The notes below the pieces were generated by a model, which was not told the origin of the DNA, searched no databases, and worked only from the letters and a program-made list of their open reading frames with translations. Shown here in pieces: positions 1 to 13,388 of a DNA stretch of 64,000 nt (the stretch's first letter is position 1; each line of letters begins with the position of its first letter). Origin of the DNA: Eimeria necatrix (lineage: Eukaryota; Apicomplexa; Conoidasida; Eucoccidiorida; Eimeriidae); NCBI RefSeq assembly GCF_000499385.1, contig NW_013651850.1, positions 22,501 to 86,500 of the forward strand. The letters run 5' to 3'. Both the position numbers and the translations under genes were made by a program.

Positions 1-6
1 AAGTAA

Positions 7-47
<41 letters not shown>

Positions 48-260
48 AGTGGTGCTGTTATTCAAGAGTTGAAAGACGGACAGGAAGCAGCAACTCCTGC
101 TGCTGCTGCTGCTGCACTCGTGCTTGTGTTTAAGAATTGAAAGACAAAAAGCAAGCAGCAACGCTTGCGGCTGCTGCTGCGTCTGCGGCTCTTGCTGCTG
201 CTGCTGCAGCTGGTTCGTCTGCTGCTGCTGCGCTGCTGCTGCTGCTGCAGCTTGCTGCAG
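1..260 (+). repeat. CTG/GCT-rich tract, probable intron upstream of the first visible ArgRS exon
   Basis: Mostly (CTG)n/(GCT)n runs broken by short unique pieces. It ends in a CTG run followed by CAG at 258-260, which serves as splice acceptor for the first recognisable arginyl-tRNA synthetase exon. The catalytic N-terminal part of that enzyme, including its HIGH motif, is not visible here and must lie to the left of the window. I could not identify another exon within the tract. Several frames are open across the repeat, which is expected from CAG/CTG runs and is not evidence of coding. Confidence 0.6.
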
Positions 261-3911
<3,651 letters not shown>

Positions 3912-3932
3912 GAATGCCATTTCTCGAACTAA

Positions 3933-3963
<31 letters not shown>

Positions 3964-4116
3964 AGCTGCTGCTGCAGCTGCTGCTGCAGCAGGAGAATGC
4001 TTGATTATTCTATTTATCCATTTAAAATGTGAAATTCAAAAAAAATCCGAAAAATGCCAATTCGATGAATGAGAACTGACTTGGCCGCATGCGCTGGAGT
4101 GTACAGACACCGCGAG

Positions 4117-4189
4117 TGCATGCATGCATGCATGCATGCATGCATGCATGCATGCAAATGGCATTTGCATGCATGGATGCATGCATGCA
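4117..4189. repeat. (ATGC)n microsatellite
   Basis: Runs of GCATGC units, interrupted once near 4157-4166 by AAATGGCATTTGC. The sequence is self-complementary, so it can form cruciforms. Confidence 0.95.
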
Positions 4190-4306
4190 AGTTTACATGT
4201 TTTCGAAATTTTCGGAAAGTGCATTAATCAGTGGCTTATGTAAACCAAATATGGATAAATATATATATTTATAAATGCATGCAGCATGCGTTTTGTATCT
4301 GTGGAA

Positions 4307-4402
4307 GTTTGGATTCTTAAAAACCCAAAATGCCAAAATATATATTTATATTCAGTTTGGATTCTTAAAAACCAAAAATGCCAAAATATATATTTATATT
4401 TA
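4307..4402 (+). repeat. 48-bp direct tandem duplication
   Basis: Two near-identical 48-bp units start at 4307 and 4355, each with GTTTGGATTCTTAAAAACC followed by AAATGCC and a TATA-rich tail. The surroundings are A/T-rich and non-coding. Confidence 0.85.
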
Positions 4403-4539
4403 TTATGCAGAATAAATATATTTACAAATAAACATATATGCAAGTAAATGTGCTGTATGTACACAGAAATGCGCATTCGTACATATGCAACTGTGCAACT
4501 AAAAACAAATTTAACTGCAAATATATTTCATATTACATT

Positions 4540-4568
4540 ATATTATGAATATATATACATATATATAT

Positions 4569-4604
<36 letters not shown>

Positions 4605-4735
4605 GTATATATATATACATAATATAGATATATATATGTGTACATATAAATATCATAATATACATATATATATACATATATATATATACATATATATATA
4701 TAGATATATATATATATATATAACGCGTATTTGTA
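4540..4735. repeat. AT/ATAC dinucleotide-rich block
   Basis: Almost pure alternating A/T with ATATATAC-type variation. It opens a long Tyr/Ile-only frame on the minus strand, which is an artefact of the repeat. Confidence 0.95.
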
Positions 4736-4922
4736 TATATGTATAAATGCGCGCACAGAAGTTAATGAAAATATATTAAAAATAAAAAATAAAATGCAAT
4801 TAATTAAATACAATTAATTATGTAAAAAGCGAAACAAACACAGTGTACGTAAACCCTGCATGCAGACACGCAAATGCGCATTTATGTTTTCTGGAATTCT
4901 ATTTGTGAATTCAACAGCGCCT

Positions 4923-5006
4923 TTTGCTGCAGCACAAGTAATCCATTTAATTTGCTGCAGCACAAGTAATCCATTTAATTTGCTGCAGCACAAGTAATCC
5001 ATTTAA
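4923..5006 (+). repeat. 28-bp unit repeated three times in tandem
   Basis: Three essentially identical 28-bp units begin at 4923, 4951 and 4979. Each runs from TTTGCTGCAGCACAAG to AATCCATTTAA. No coding role is apparent. Confidence 0.92.
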
Positions 5007-5083
5007 TCCTTTAAATGCATTTTCTTTGTCTGCTTCTTCACTGACGGTTTTCTTTCGCTTTGCTTCCTAACTACCTGACGGGT

Positions 5084-5087
5084 GGAC

Positions 5088-5126
<39 letters not shown>

Positions 5127-5232
5127 GCAGCAGCAGCAGCAGCAGCAGCAGCAGCGGCGGCAGCAACAGCAGCAGCGGCAGCAGCAGCAGCGGCAGCAGC
5201 AGCAGCGGCAGCAGCAGCAGCAATAGCAGCAG
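5084..5232 (+). repeat. (CAG)n tract with CGG interruptions
   Basis: CAG repeats periodically interrupted by GGC/CGG. Ala, Ser and Gln frames are all open, but no splice-consistent flanking protein was found on either strand. Confidence 0.92.
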
Positions 5233-5258
5233 ACACGGGCCCGGGGACACGGCGTACG

Positions 5259-5520
5259 GCTAGCTCGCTTGCAGCCTGGCCTGGGCCTGCCTGCTCAAGC
5301 AGCTGCTGGTGGCTAGCTAGGTAGCTAGCTAGCTGGCTAGCTAGCTACCTAGCTAGCTGCCTTTTCAAGCATCTGCTGATGGCTAGCCAGCTGTCTAGCT
5401 GCCTAGCTGGCTAGCTAGCCAGCTAGCTGGATAGCTAGCCAACTAGCTGGCTAGCTAGCTGGCTAGCTAGCTAGCTAGCTAGCTAGCCAACGAGGTGCCT
5501 GGCTAGCTGCCTGACTAGGC
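5259..5520. repeat. CTAG/GCTAGCTAGC array
   Basis: Dense array of the palindromic tetranucleotide CTAG in phrases such as GCTAGCTAGCTGG and GCCAGCTAGC. Related arrays lie at 12042-12090 and 39041-39250 in this window. Confidence 0.93.
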
Positions 5521-5619
5521 TGGACTTGTGCGGTTTTTTAGTTTGGTGTGGCGAATAGAAAGAATTGACAAGAAGTTTCCTTTGGCTGGGCGAGCTGCTG
5601 CTGTTGCTGCTGCTGCTGT

Positions 5620-5652
<33 letters not shown>

Positions 5653-5784
5653 CGTTGTTGCTGCTGCTGCTGCTTTTGCCGCGGTTGCTGCTGCTGAAAC
5701 AGCACTGCTAGGTGTTTCGTCCGAAGCAGCAGAGGGCAACTGGGGTTTATGAAAAGCATATTTGTGCATTTTGAAAATAAAAAA

Positions 5785-5788
<4 letters not shown>

Positions 5789-5842
<54 letters not shown>

Positions 5843-5845
5843 TTT
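5789..5845. repeat. (TTTA)n microsatellite
   Basis: About 14 TTTA units following a short poly-A run. Confidence 0.95.
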
Positions 5846-6618
5846 GTTTTAAAGGGCCTTTGCAGCCACAGAAATTGATCTGGAAAAGAAATTCCAAAGC
5901 GAGCAGATTAGGGATTCAACTTGACTAGCTGTCTAGACACCCGGAGCAGCGCAAGGAAGCAAACGGAAGCGGAAGCAAAGCAGAAATAAGCAGCAGCTGC
6001 TGCCTGCTGCTGCTGCAGCAGCAGCAGGTGCTTCTGCTGCTGTTGCTGCTGCTGTTTTTGCAGCTGTACTCGAGCAGACACAACTGCAGCCGCAGCAGCA
6101 GGAACAGCAGCAGCAGCGGCAGGAGCAGTAGCAGCAGCAGCAGCAGCAGTTTCTGCAGCTGCTGCGCAGAAAAGAAAGCGAAATTGCGAATTCGTACAAA
6201 TGCGAAAATGCTATTTTGCATTTAATTGAATTTCTATCTAACATTTGGAGGAGTTTTGCTGGTCCAGTGTACGTACAGCTCACGGGGCTGCTGCTGTCTG
6301 CAGCAGCTGCTGCCTCTCCTGGTCCTTAGTCGGCTTTGCCCAGGCGAGTTAAGCGAGGCTTCTTGACTTAAAATCCTTATTTTTGGATTTTAATTTTATT
6401 TTCCTTCAATTGCTGAAAGAATTAAAGGCTGGAAACGCACAAATCGACCCGCTTGCTGCTGCTGCTCCGGCGGCGCTGCCGAGGCGGTTTCGACTGCGCT
6501 CCACTGTACGTACACCTCAGCAACCACAAAACTAGCAGCAGCCACGAAGGTTGCTCTGCCAGTTTCATTTAGAGGACACACACTTCGCCTGGGCGCGGTG
6601 GCACGCAGGATGAGCAGG

Positions 6619-6658
<40 letters not shown>

Positions 6659-6911
6659 GCAGCCGCAGCAGCAGCAACAGCGGCAGCAGCAGTCATCACT
6701 TCAACGCCTAGCGCAGCCTGATGCAGCCTCTGTGCTGCTGCCTTCTGTGTTGCGACTCTTCTCTCCACCCGCCTGCAGGCCGTTCCGTTGCCTGCTGCCG
6801 ATTTTGCTGCTGCTGCTGCTGCTGCTGCTTGTTGCTGCTGCTGCTTCTCAGACAAGCTGCAGAGGCATTTAGCCGGAGCCCCTCCCAGGGCTGCTGCTGC
6901 TGCTGCCAAAC

Positions 6912-7877
6912 ATGTGGGGCCGCATCACGGAGTCCTTTAGCAAGGTTAAGAAGAAGGCAGATGAGGTGCTGCTGCTGCTGGTCATTTTGCTGCTGTTGCT
7001 GCTGCTGCTGCTGCTCATTTTGCTGCTGTTGCTGCTGCTGCTGCGACAAATGGCCCTGCTGTACATGTCAGCATTGTTTTTGCTGTTCTTCCGCTCGGAT
7101 GCATAGCTGCTGCTGCTGTTGCTGCTGCTTGGTCGAGTGCTTCGCTGGTTCTGTTGCTTTTGCTGTTGTTGTTGTTGTTGTTGTTGTTGTTGCTGCTGCT
7201 GCTGCTGCTGCTTCTGCTGCTGTTGCTGCTGCTGCTGCTGCTTGCGAACTGCAACTTGCGAGCTGCAGCGGCTGGTGTTTGCTGCTGCAGGTAGCTTCTT
7301 CTGTTCAGTCGGGCACAGCCCTTTTATCTCGCGCGCGAGATGTGCTGCTGATTTTGGGGGGAGGCACGGAGCATGCTGCTGCTGCTGCTGCTGCTGCTTT
7401 TGAAGGACTGACAGCAGAGCAGCTGCTGCTGCTGCTGGAGGAGCAAGCAGCAAACGTCAGGTCTCCAGACGAGCTGCAGCGTGTGCTTCACATCTGGACC
7501 ACCCTGCTGCAGCACGACGGTAAGCAGCAACAGCAGCAACAGAAGCAGCAGCAGCAGCAGCAGCAGCAGCAAAACTCGTAGAAGCACTCTTTAATGCTGC
7601 TGCGGTACTTTCTTGTTGCTGCAGACAACTCAGACGCTCCCCGCTTTCCGTCGGGTGACGTGGAGCAGCAGCAGCAGCAGCAGCAGCATGAAGCAGCAGG
7701 CAACGGCTCTTCTGCAGCAAACCCCACAGCGCAGCAGCAGCAGCAGCAGCAGCAGCGGGCAGGCAGCGATTTCGCGCAGCAAATTTCGAAGGAGCAGCAG
7801 CTGCTGCGCGAGCTGCAGCTGCCCCAGAAGTTTCTGAGTCCCGACTTTGGCTTTGCAGAGGTCAGCTTTACAGAAGT

Positions 7878-7931
<54 letters not shown>

Positions 7932-8096
7932 CAGAAATATTGGCAGCAACAGCAGCAGGAACATTAGCAGCAGCAGCAGCGGCTGCTGCTGCTGCTGTCT
8001 AGGGTTCCTAGAGAAAGGGAAAGATGGAGTGTATAGATTGTAAGAAGCAGCTGGTCCGGGCTCAGAGTGACAAAACTGCATTGCAGCACCTTTATA

Positions 8097-8140
<44 letters not shown>

Positions 8141-8253
8141 AGGTGCTGTTTCGTTCTGCAGCGCCGCAGCTGCTGCTTCGGTCCATCGCGAAGCGGCCGC
8201 AGCTGAGGGCACTTATCCTCACGCGAGTGCAGCAGCACACCTTGCTGATTCAC

Positions 8254-8300
<47 letters not shown>

Positions 8301-8342
8301 CGGTGCTCCGCAAGAGCCCGTGTCTCCTTCTGCTGCGCCTGG

Positions 8343-8386
<44 letters not shown>

Positions 8387-8628
8387 GGGAAGCAAAGGGC
8401 GCGTCTGCGCTGCAGTTTGTTGCTGCAGAGCCGCAGCCAGAAGATATCCTTGAAGAAGTGCCGGATGAGCTGGAGCTGCTGTTCCAGCAGCTGCTGCTGC
8501 TGCTGCAGCAAACGCTGCTGCTGTCGTCGCAGCAGGCCCTGCGGCTGCTCGACGCGCTGCTGCTGTCTGCTGCTACTGTTTCGGAGACAGAAACTGCTCT
8601 CAAGAGACTCAGGGAACAGGCAGTGCTC

Positions 8629-8690
<62 letters not shown>

Positions 8691-9121
8691 CGAGCTCTCC
8701 CCTGCTGGCCACCCAAAGGCTGAAGCTGCAGAGAGAGATGCAGCAGCAGCACAAGTGTCCCCGACGCCGCCGCCACCGCTGCAGCAGCAGCAGCAGCAGC
8801 AGCAGCGTCAGCACGGAAGTGAGGCTGAAGCCTCCGGCAGCAACAACGCCGCAGCAGCAGCAGGTGCAGCAGGAGCTGCTGCTGCTGCTGCAGAAGCAGC
8901 AGTTGAAGGCTTCCTGGAGGAGGAAGAGCCGCTGCTGCAGGACATCTCTGTTGCTGCTGCTCGCGGCGTGTCCGGCGTTCTTGCTGCAGCAGCACTGCTG
9001 CAGCGGCGGCAGCAGCTGCAGCGGCTGGAACACCAAATCTCAAGACTGCAGCAAGATGCTTCTGCTTTGGGGAGAAAGATTGAGGCTTGCGACATACCCC
9101 TTGCTGAGGATGCAGATGTTA

Positions 9122-9159
<38 letters not shown>

Positions 9160-9321
9160 CGCTGCTGTTCCTTCTGCTGCTCCTGAAGCTGTCGCTGCTG
9201 CTGCTGCTGCTGCTGGAGTTGCTTTTGTTGCTGCTGCTGCTGTTTTCGCTGCTGCCGGAGTAGCCGTGGCTGCTGCTGCTGCTCCGCAGCTGTGCTGTGG
9301 CTGCCGACCTCACACGGCGAG

Positions 9322-9360
<39 letters not shown>

Positions 9361-9680
9361 AGGCAGAAAAGCTCTTTGTGCCGCAAAACATGAGGCTGCG
9401 GGCGAGCACCCGGCTGCTGCAGCAAACAGTGCTGCTGCAGAAGCTGAAGGAGCAGCTGCACGAGCTGCTGCCCAAAGCAGCAGCAGAGGCGCTGGAGGGC
9501 ATAAAGCTGCTGCAGCAGCAACAGCAGCAGCAAATGCTTGTCTGGAAGCAGCAGCAGCAAGCATCGGATGCTTTCCTCAACAAGCTGCGGGTCAGCTGCT
9601 GCTGCTGCTGCACGCTCTCTCCCTTATGCTGCGGCAGCAGCTCCGCTTGCCGCTCGACCTCCCTCTTATTCGTGGCTCTG

Positions 9681-9719
<39 letters not shown>

Positions 9720-9867
9720 AGAAGCACATTGAAGCCTCAGCTGATGGCCTTGTGTCCCGGGCTGTCTCCTTAGAGTCGCGGAGATCGGAGGCGCAGCAGC
9801 GGCTGCAGCAGCTGGAGGAGAGGCGACTGTCTCTTCAGCGGCAGCTGGAGACTTGTCTTTCCGAGGT

Positions 9868-9905
<38 letters not shown>

Positions 9906-10281
9906 GCTGCTGACGTAGGCGTGTTTGCCGGTGCTTGTGGGGGCTGGTCCTGACTGCCTGTTGCTGCTTCGTGTTTTGCTGCTACAGTTTGGTTGTGCTG
10001 CTGCTGCTGCTGCTGCTGCTGCTGCAGATTGCGAAGGTGAAAGACACGTTGCGGGCAGCGCATGCAGCAGAGGAGCAGCTGCACAGAGAAGTGCAGCAGC
10101 AGCAGAGCAGCAGCAGGAAGCTGGAAAGGAGGCAGCAGCAGCAGCAGCAGCAGTGGAAGATGGCCAAAGACAGCCTCGTGCTGTTTCAGCAGGCTGCACT
10201 GGACGCAGCAGCAGCACACGGCGAAGCAACAGAAGTCTCTGCTGCAGTTGCAGACGCCGACGCGAAGGAGCTCGAAAGTAA

Positions 10282-10333
<52 letters not shown>

Positions 10334-11440
10334 CTGCGGCTGCTGCTGGCTAGCCAGCTGTATGGACGTGCAACCAACGCAGCACTCTGCGTTAACGAGA
10401 TGGGCATTGAGAGGCTGCTGCAGCAAGAGCAGCTGCTGCTGCTGCTGTTAGTGCTGCTGTTGCTGCCGCTGCTGCTGTTGTCAATGTTGCTGCTGCTGCT
10501 GCTTCCTGGTGGCTCTGCGGTGTACAGACTCTCTGCAGACTTTGGTTTGCCGTCACTTTGCATTTGAGAAGAACCGCGTGCAGCAGCAGGCAGCAGCGCT
10601 GCGGCAGTGCATGCGGAGCCTCGACTTGCTGCAGCAGCAGCAGCAGCAGCAGCAAGGAGCTGCCGAGGGACTGGACGAGGCCGAGCTGGAGCTGCAGCAA
10701 GAGGAACAGCAGCAGCAACTGCATCTGCTGCACAGACAATTCCTTAAAGGTCTGCAGCGGCTGGATACGGCCTTTGCAGAATCCCAGTCATTCTTGCAGG
10801 CGCATGCAGACACGCTGCAGGACGCGCTGCAGCAGCAGCAACTAATGCTGCGGCACAAGCAGCAGCAGCACCAGAGCGACGGGTCACCCGGCGCTGCTGC
10901 TGCTGCTGCTGCTGCAGCAGATGCCGTGCAGAAGCACGAGGCAGAGCAGGCAGCTCGCGCTGCGCTGCGGGAGATTGCTGCGGTGTACACGCAGGTGCAG
11001 CAGGAAGCTACCCCATACCTTCACAAACTCCGTGAGCTGCTGCCTTGATTCGTCGCAGCTGCTGCAGCTGCTGCAGCTGCTGCTGCTGTGATAACTGCTG
11101 CAGCTGCTGCTGCAGTTGCTGCCGCTGGTGCAGCAGCGGCACTGCATTTTGAAAGGATAGAGCTGCCACTGTGGCTTCGGGTTCGCCTCGTAAGGTGCGT
11201 GATGTTGTTGTGCTGCTGCTGCTGCTGCTGCTGCTCTTCAGAGGATGAAAGGTCATATTCTCGGTCTGAAGGTGCTCCTGCTTTGACGGAAGCAGCAAAA
11301 GCAGCAGCAAACTGTGCACCCAGCATTTCCTCGACAGAAGCAGAAGAGAAGCGGGAAGCAGGTGACCTTGACAATTCATTTCCAGCGGCCACAGGGCCCG
11401 CAAGAGCAGCAGCAGCAGGCGGTTCAGCTGCTGCACCCAC

Positions 11441-11474
<34 letters not shown>

Positions 11475-11654
11475 AAAGAGGGAGCCCTGCAGTTCTTCAA
11501 ACTCGACGGTGACAGCGGCCCCCCAACGCCCGTGCTTGAGCCTGCTGCTGCGCCTGAAGACGCGCAGCAGCAGGCCGAAACGCAACAGGGTGCTGCAGCA
11601 GCAGCAGCTGCTGCTGCGCCAGTTATAAAAGGGGGCCTGCCAGATCTATTGTAG
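6912..11654 (+). CDS. Gln/Ala-rich coiled-coil protein, function unknown
   Basis: Nine exons (6912-6965, 7291-7519, 7625-7860, 8143-9117, 9363-9590, 9722-9865, 10028-10277, 10528-11031, 11242-11654) join in phase at every junction to 1010 residues. The start MWGRITESFSKVKKKADE is the first in-frame Met before a consensus-like donor. The protein has no signal peptide or membrane span. It is Leu/Gln/Glu-rich with long predicted coiled-coil stretches (for example VQSGTALLSRARDVLLILGG, KLKEQLHELLPKAAAEALE, RLQQLEERRLSLQRQLETC), separated by poly-Gln and poly-Ala tracts. The tail is acidic and Ser/Pro/Ala-rich, ending VIKGGLPDLL. A tethering or scaffold role would suit the architecture, but no family signature is visible. 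A shorter ending at 11048 is possible if the GTGAGC donor at 11032 is not used. Confidence 0.75.
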
Positions 11655-11725
11655 CTTTGCAGCTGCTTAGTTGCAGCTTGAGTCACCAGGAAAGACTCTC
11701 CACCAACCGCTTTCTCACGGGGCTG

Positions 11726-11757
<32 letters not shown>

Positions 11758-13388
11758 GAATGCTGGATTAGCCTACGTGTTCAAGTTGATGTTGGAAATA
11801 CAAAACCTATTCTGAAGTTCCCTCTGCAAAGAGGAAAGCGCGTTTGTTGAAGAGCAGCGTTGAACATATCTTTTCCTTTTTGTTTGTATCCTCAAGCAAA
11901 CTTAGTTTCTCATTTTTCTTGAACACTTCCCGCAGTCATCTTGCTGCTTTTGCAGAAACTTGCATCTCTTGCTGCTGCTTCCCTGCTGGCTAGTAACGGC
12001 ATCGCAGGCTGTAGGGTTAGCTGTACTTAAGGTGTTTAGCGTGGCTAGCTGCGGGCGCCTGCAGCTAGCTAGCTGCTAGCTAGCTGCTGCCTTGTGCAGT
12101 TTGGAGCTGCTGGCGCTTTCCCATCACTTTTGCTGCAGCGGGAAACTCCAGAGAAGGCTTGCTGCACTCGTGCTGCAGTCACGAAGTTGCTGCTCATTTC
12201 TAACGGAGGTCACTTTTGCACATTCCACTCGCCGTGTTCACATTTGAATCCTAGTAGTCTACTTCAGACTTCAGAGGGAATAACTGTTCATTACTGGAGC
12301 TCGAAGACCATTTTAAATGGAGGCATCCGCGAACATCGGAAACTCCTTGAAGTTTATTTCTGAAACGGCGCGCGGAGAAACAGCATCCTATTGGTGCGCT
12401 GGGACTCGTCAAAGTTGAATTTGACTCTGGTGTGTCATGATGGGCTTGCTGTGCCCGTTGGCCGCGCGTCTTCGGCATTTTGCGTGCAGTTCATTGGAGT
12501 AAATTCGCGTCTTTCTGGCTTTTATCCTTAGCTCCTTCCTCCTCTGCGACGCAAGTCGTTGCCACGGGAGAGGCATTAGGTTACCTCAGCTGGTGCTCCC
12601 CGTATTTAACGTTCTTCGGAATTCCAATGTTCCTGCAAGTTTCGTTTCATGTCTTGGGAGTGTGCAGAATGCAGCGAGCACCTTGCTTATCTTTGTGCCA
12701 TTCCAGCCTTCGCAGCTCTGTGGGCCTCCGGCCCGCCGCAGTCGCCAGTTCAGTATTAAATGTGTTATTTAGTTCTTAAATATTTGCGTTTAAGTACTTA
12801 TTTCAATGTAAAAATTTGCGGGAACAATTACTTGGAAGAAACAGATCGAGCGGCCAGTCGCACCGAGACCACATTCAGACCAGATCGTTCCGGATTTTAC
12901 GTTCCGGCCTCAACGGCAGATAATTGCGCAGAAGTTCAAATGTTAAAAAGAAAAGAAAAAAAATGACTTTAGGCAGATTTTCTTTGCAGTTAGAAGCATC
13001 TCATGAAGTCAAATTAACTCGTGGCAGGAAGTATTGAGAGCGCTCGCAAGCGCGTCCTTGCCGAGACCATGGAAGCATCTGGAGGCGTACGGCTCCAGCA
13101 TAATCTGTTAATTGGCCGAATTTAGGCATTTTTGATGCCACTTAAGAGGAAATTCAATTTAATGCCCTTGTCTGTGGGGCAGGACGGCCAGACCTTCCGA
13201 ACATTATCATCCGCAGACGCACTCTCGATTTAAATGAGGAACTTGGCTTTCGCCTCGTCCCCAGTTCGCTCTTTTGTTTGATTCCAAAGCATTAACGGGC
13301 TTGAAACCCGAATTTTCTCGGCGCTGCCGCTCTCTCGCAGTGCTAAGTTTCTGCTGCGGACCACCTCGAGCGACTCACCACTTCACAA
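11655..13388. other. Intergenic; transition from CAG-rich to repeat-poor DNA
   Basis: The last CAG run is at about 11725-11757 and a small CTAG cluster lies at 12042-12090. From there to the first family member the sequence is unique, with ordinary composition and short ORFs only. The promoter and 5' UTR of member 1 should lie here, but I see no convincing element. Confidence 0.6.
12042..12090. repeat. Short CTAG cluster
   Basis: GGCTAGCTGC, GCAGCTAGCTAGCTGC and CTAGCTAGCTGC phrases of the same kind as the larger CTAG array near 5.3 kb. It lies close to the end of the CAG-rich segment. Confidence 0.85.

Larger units (their letters stand above)
3912..6911. other. Repeat-dominated intergenic stretch, no supported gene
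   Basis: About 3 kb between the ArgRS stop and the start codon of the coiled-coil gene, mostly simple sequence (annotated separately). CAG/CTG tracts at about 5590-5700, 6000-6170 and 6615-6690 open several frames on both strands, but none is flanked by recognisable protein sequence. The piece at 6430-6600 stays open on the minus strand outside the CAG run, so an unrecognised exon there cannot be excluded. Confidence 0.6.

Noticed and set aside
4923..5006. Three 28-bp repeats as a CRISPR-like array
   Set aside because: The units are contiguous with no spacers, in a eukaryotic genome.
6721..7581. Long ORFs over CAG/CTG runs in all frames and both strands (including 8303-9913 and 8092-9036)
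   Set aside because: Triplet repeats without stop codons open every frame. Only the frame that joins through splice sites and carries non-repetitive helical sequence was accepted.
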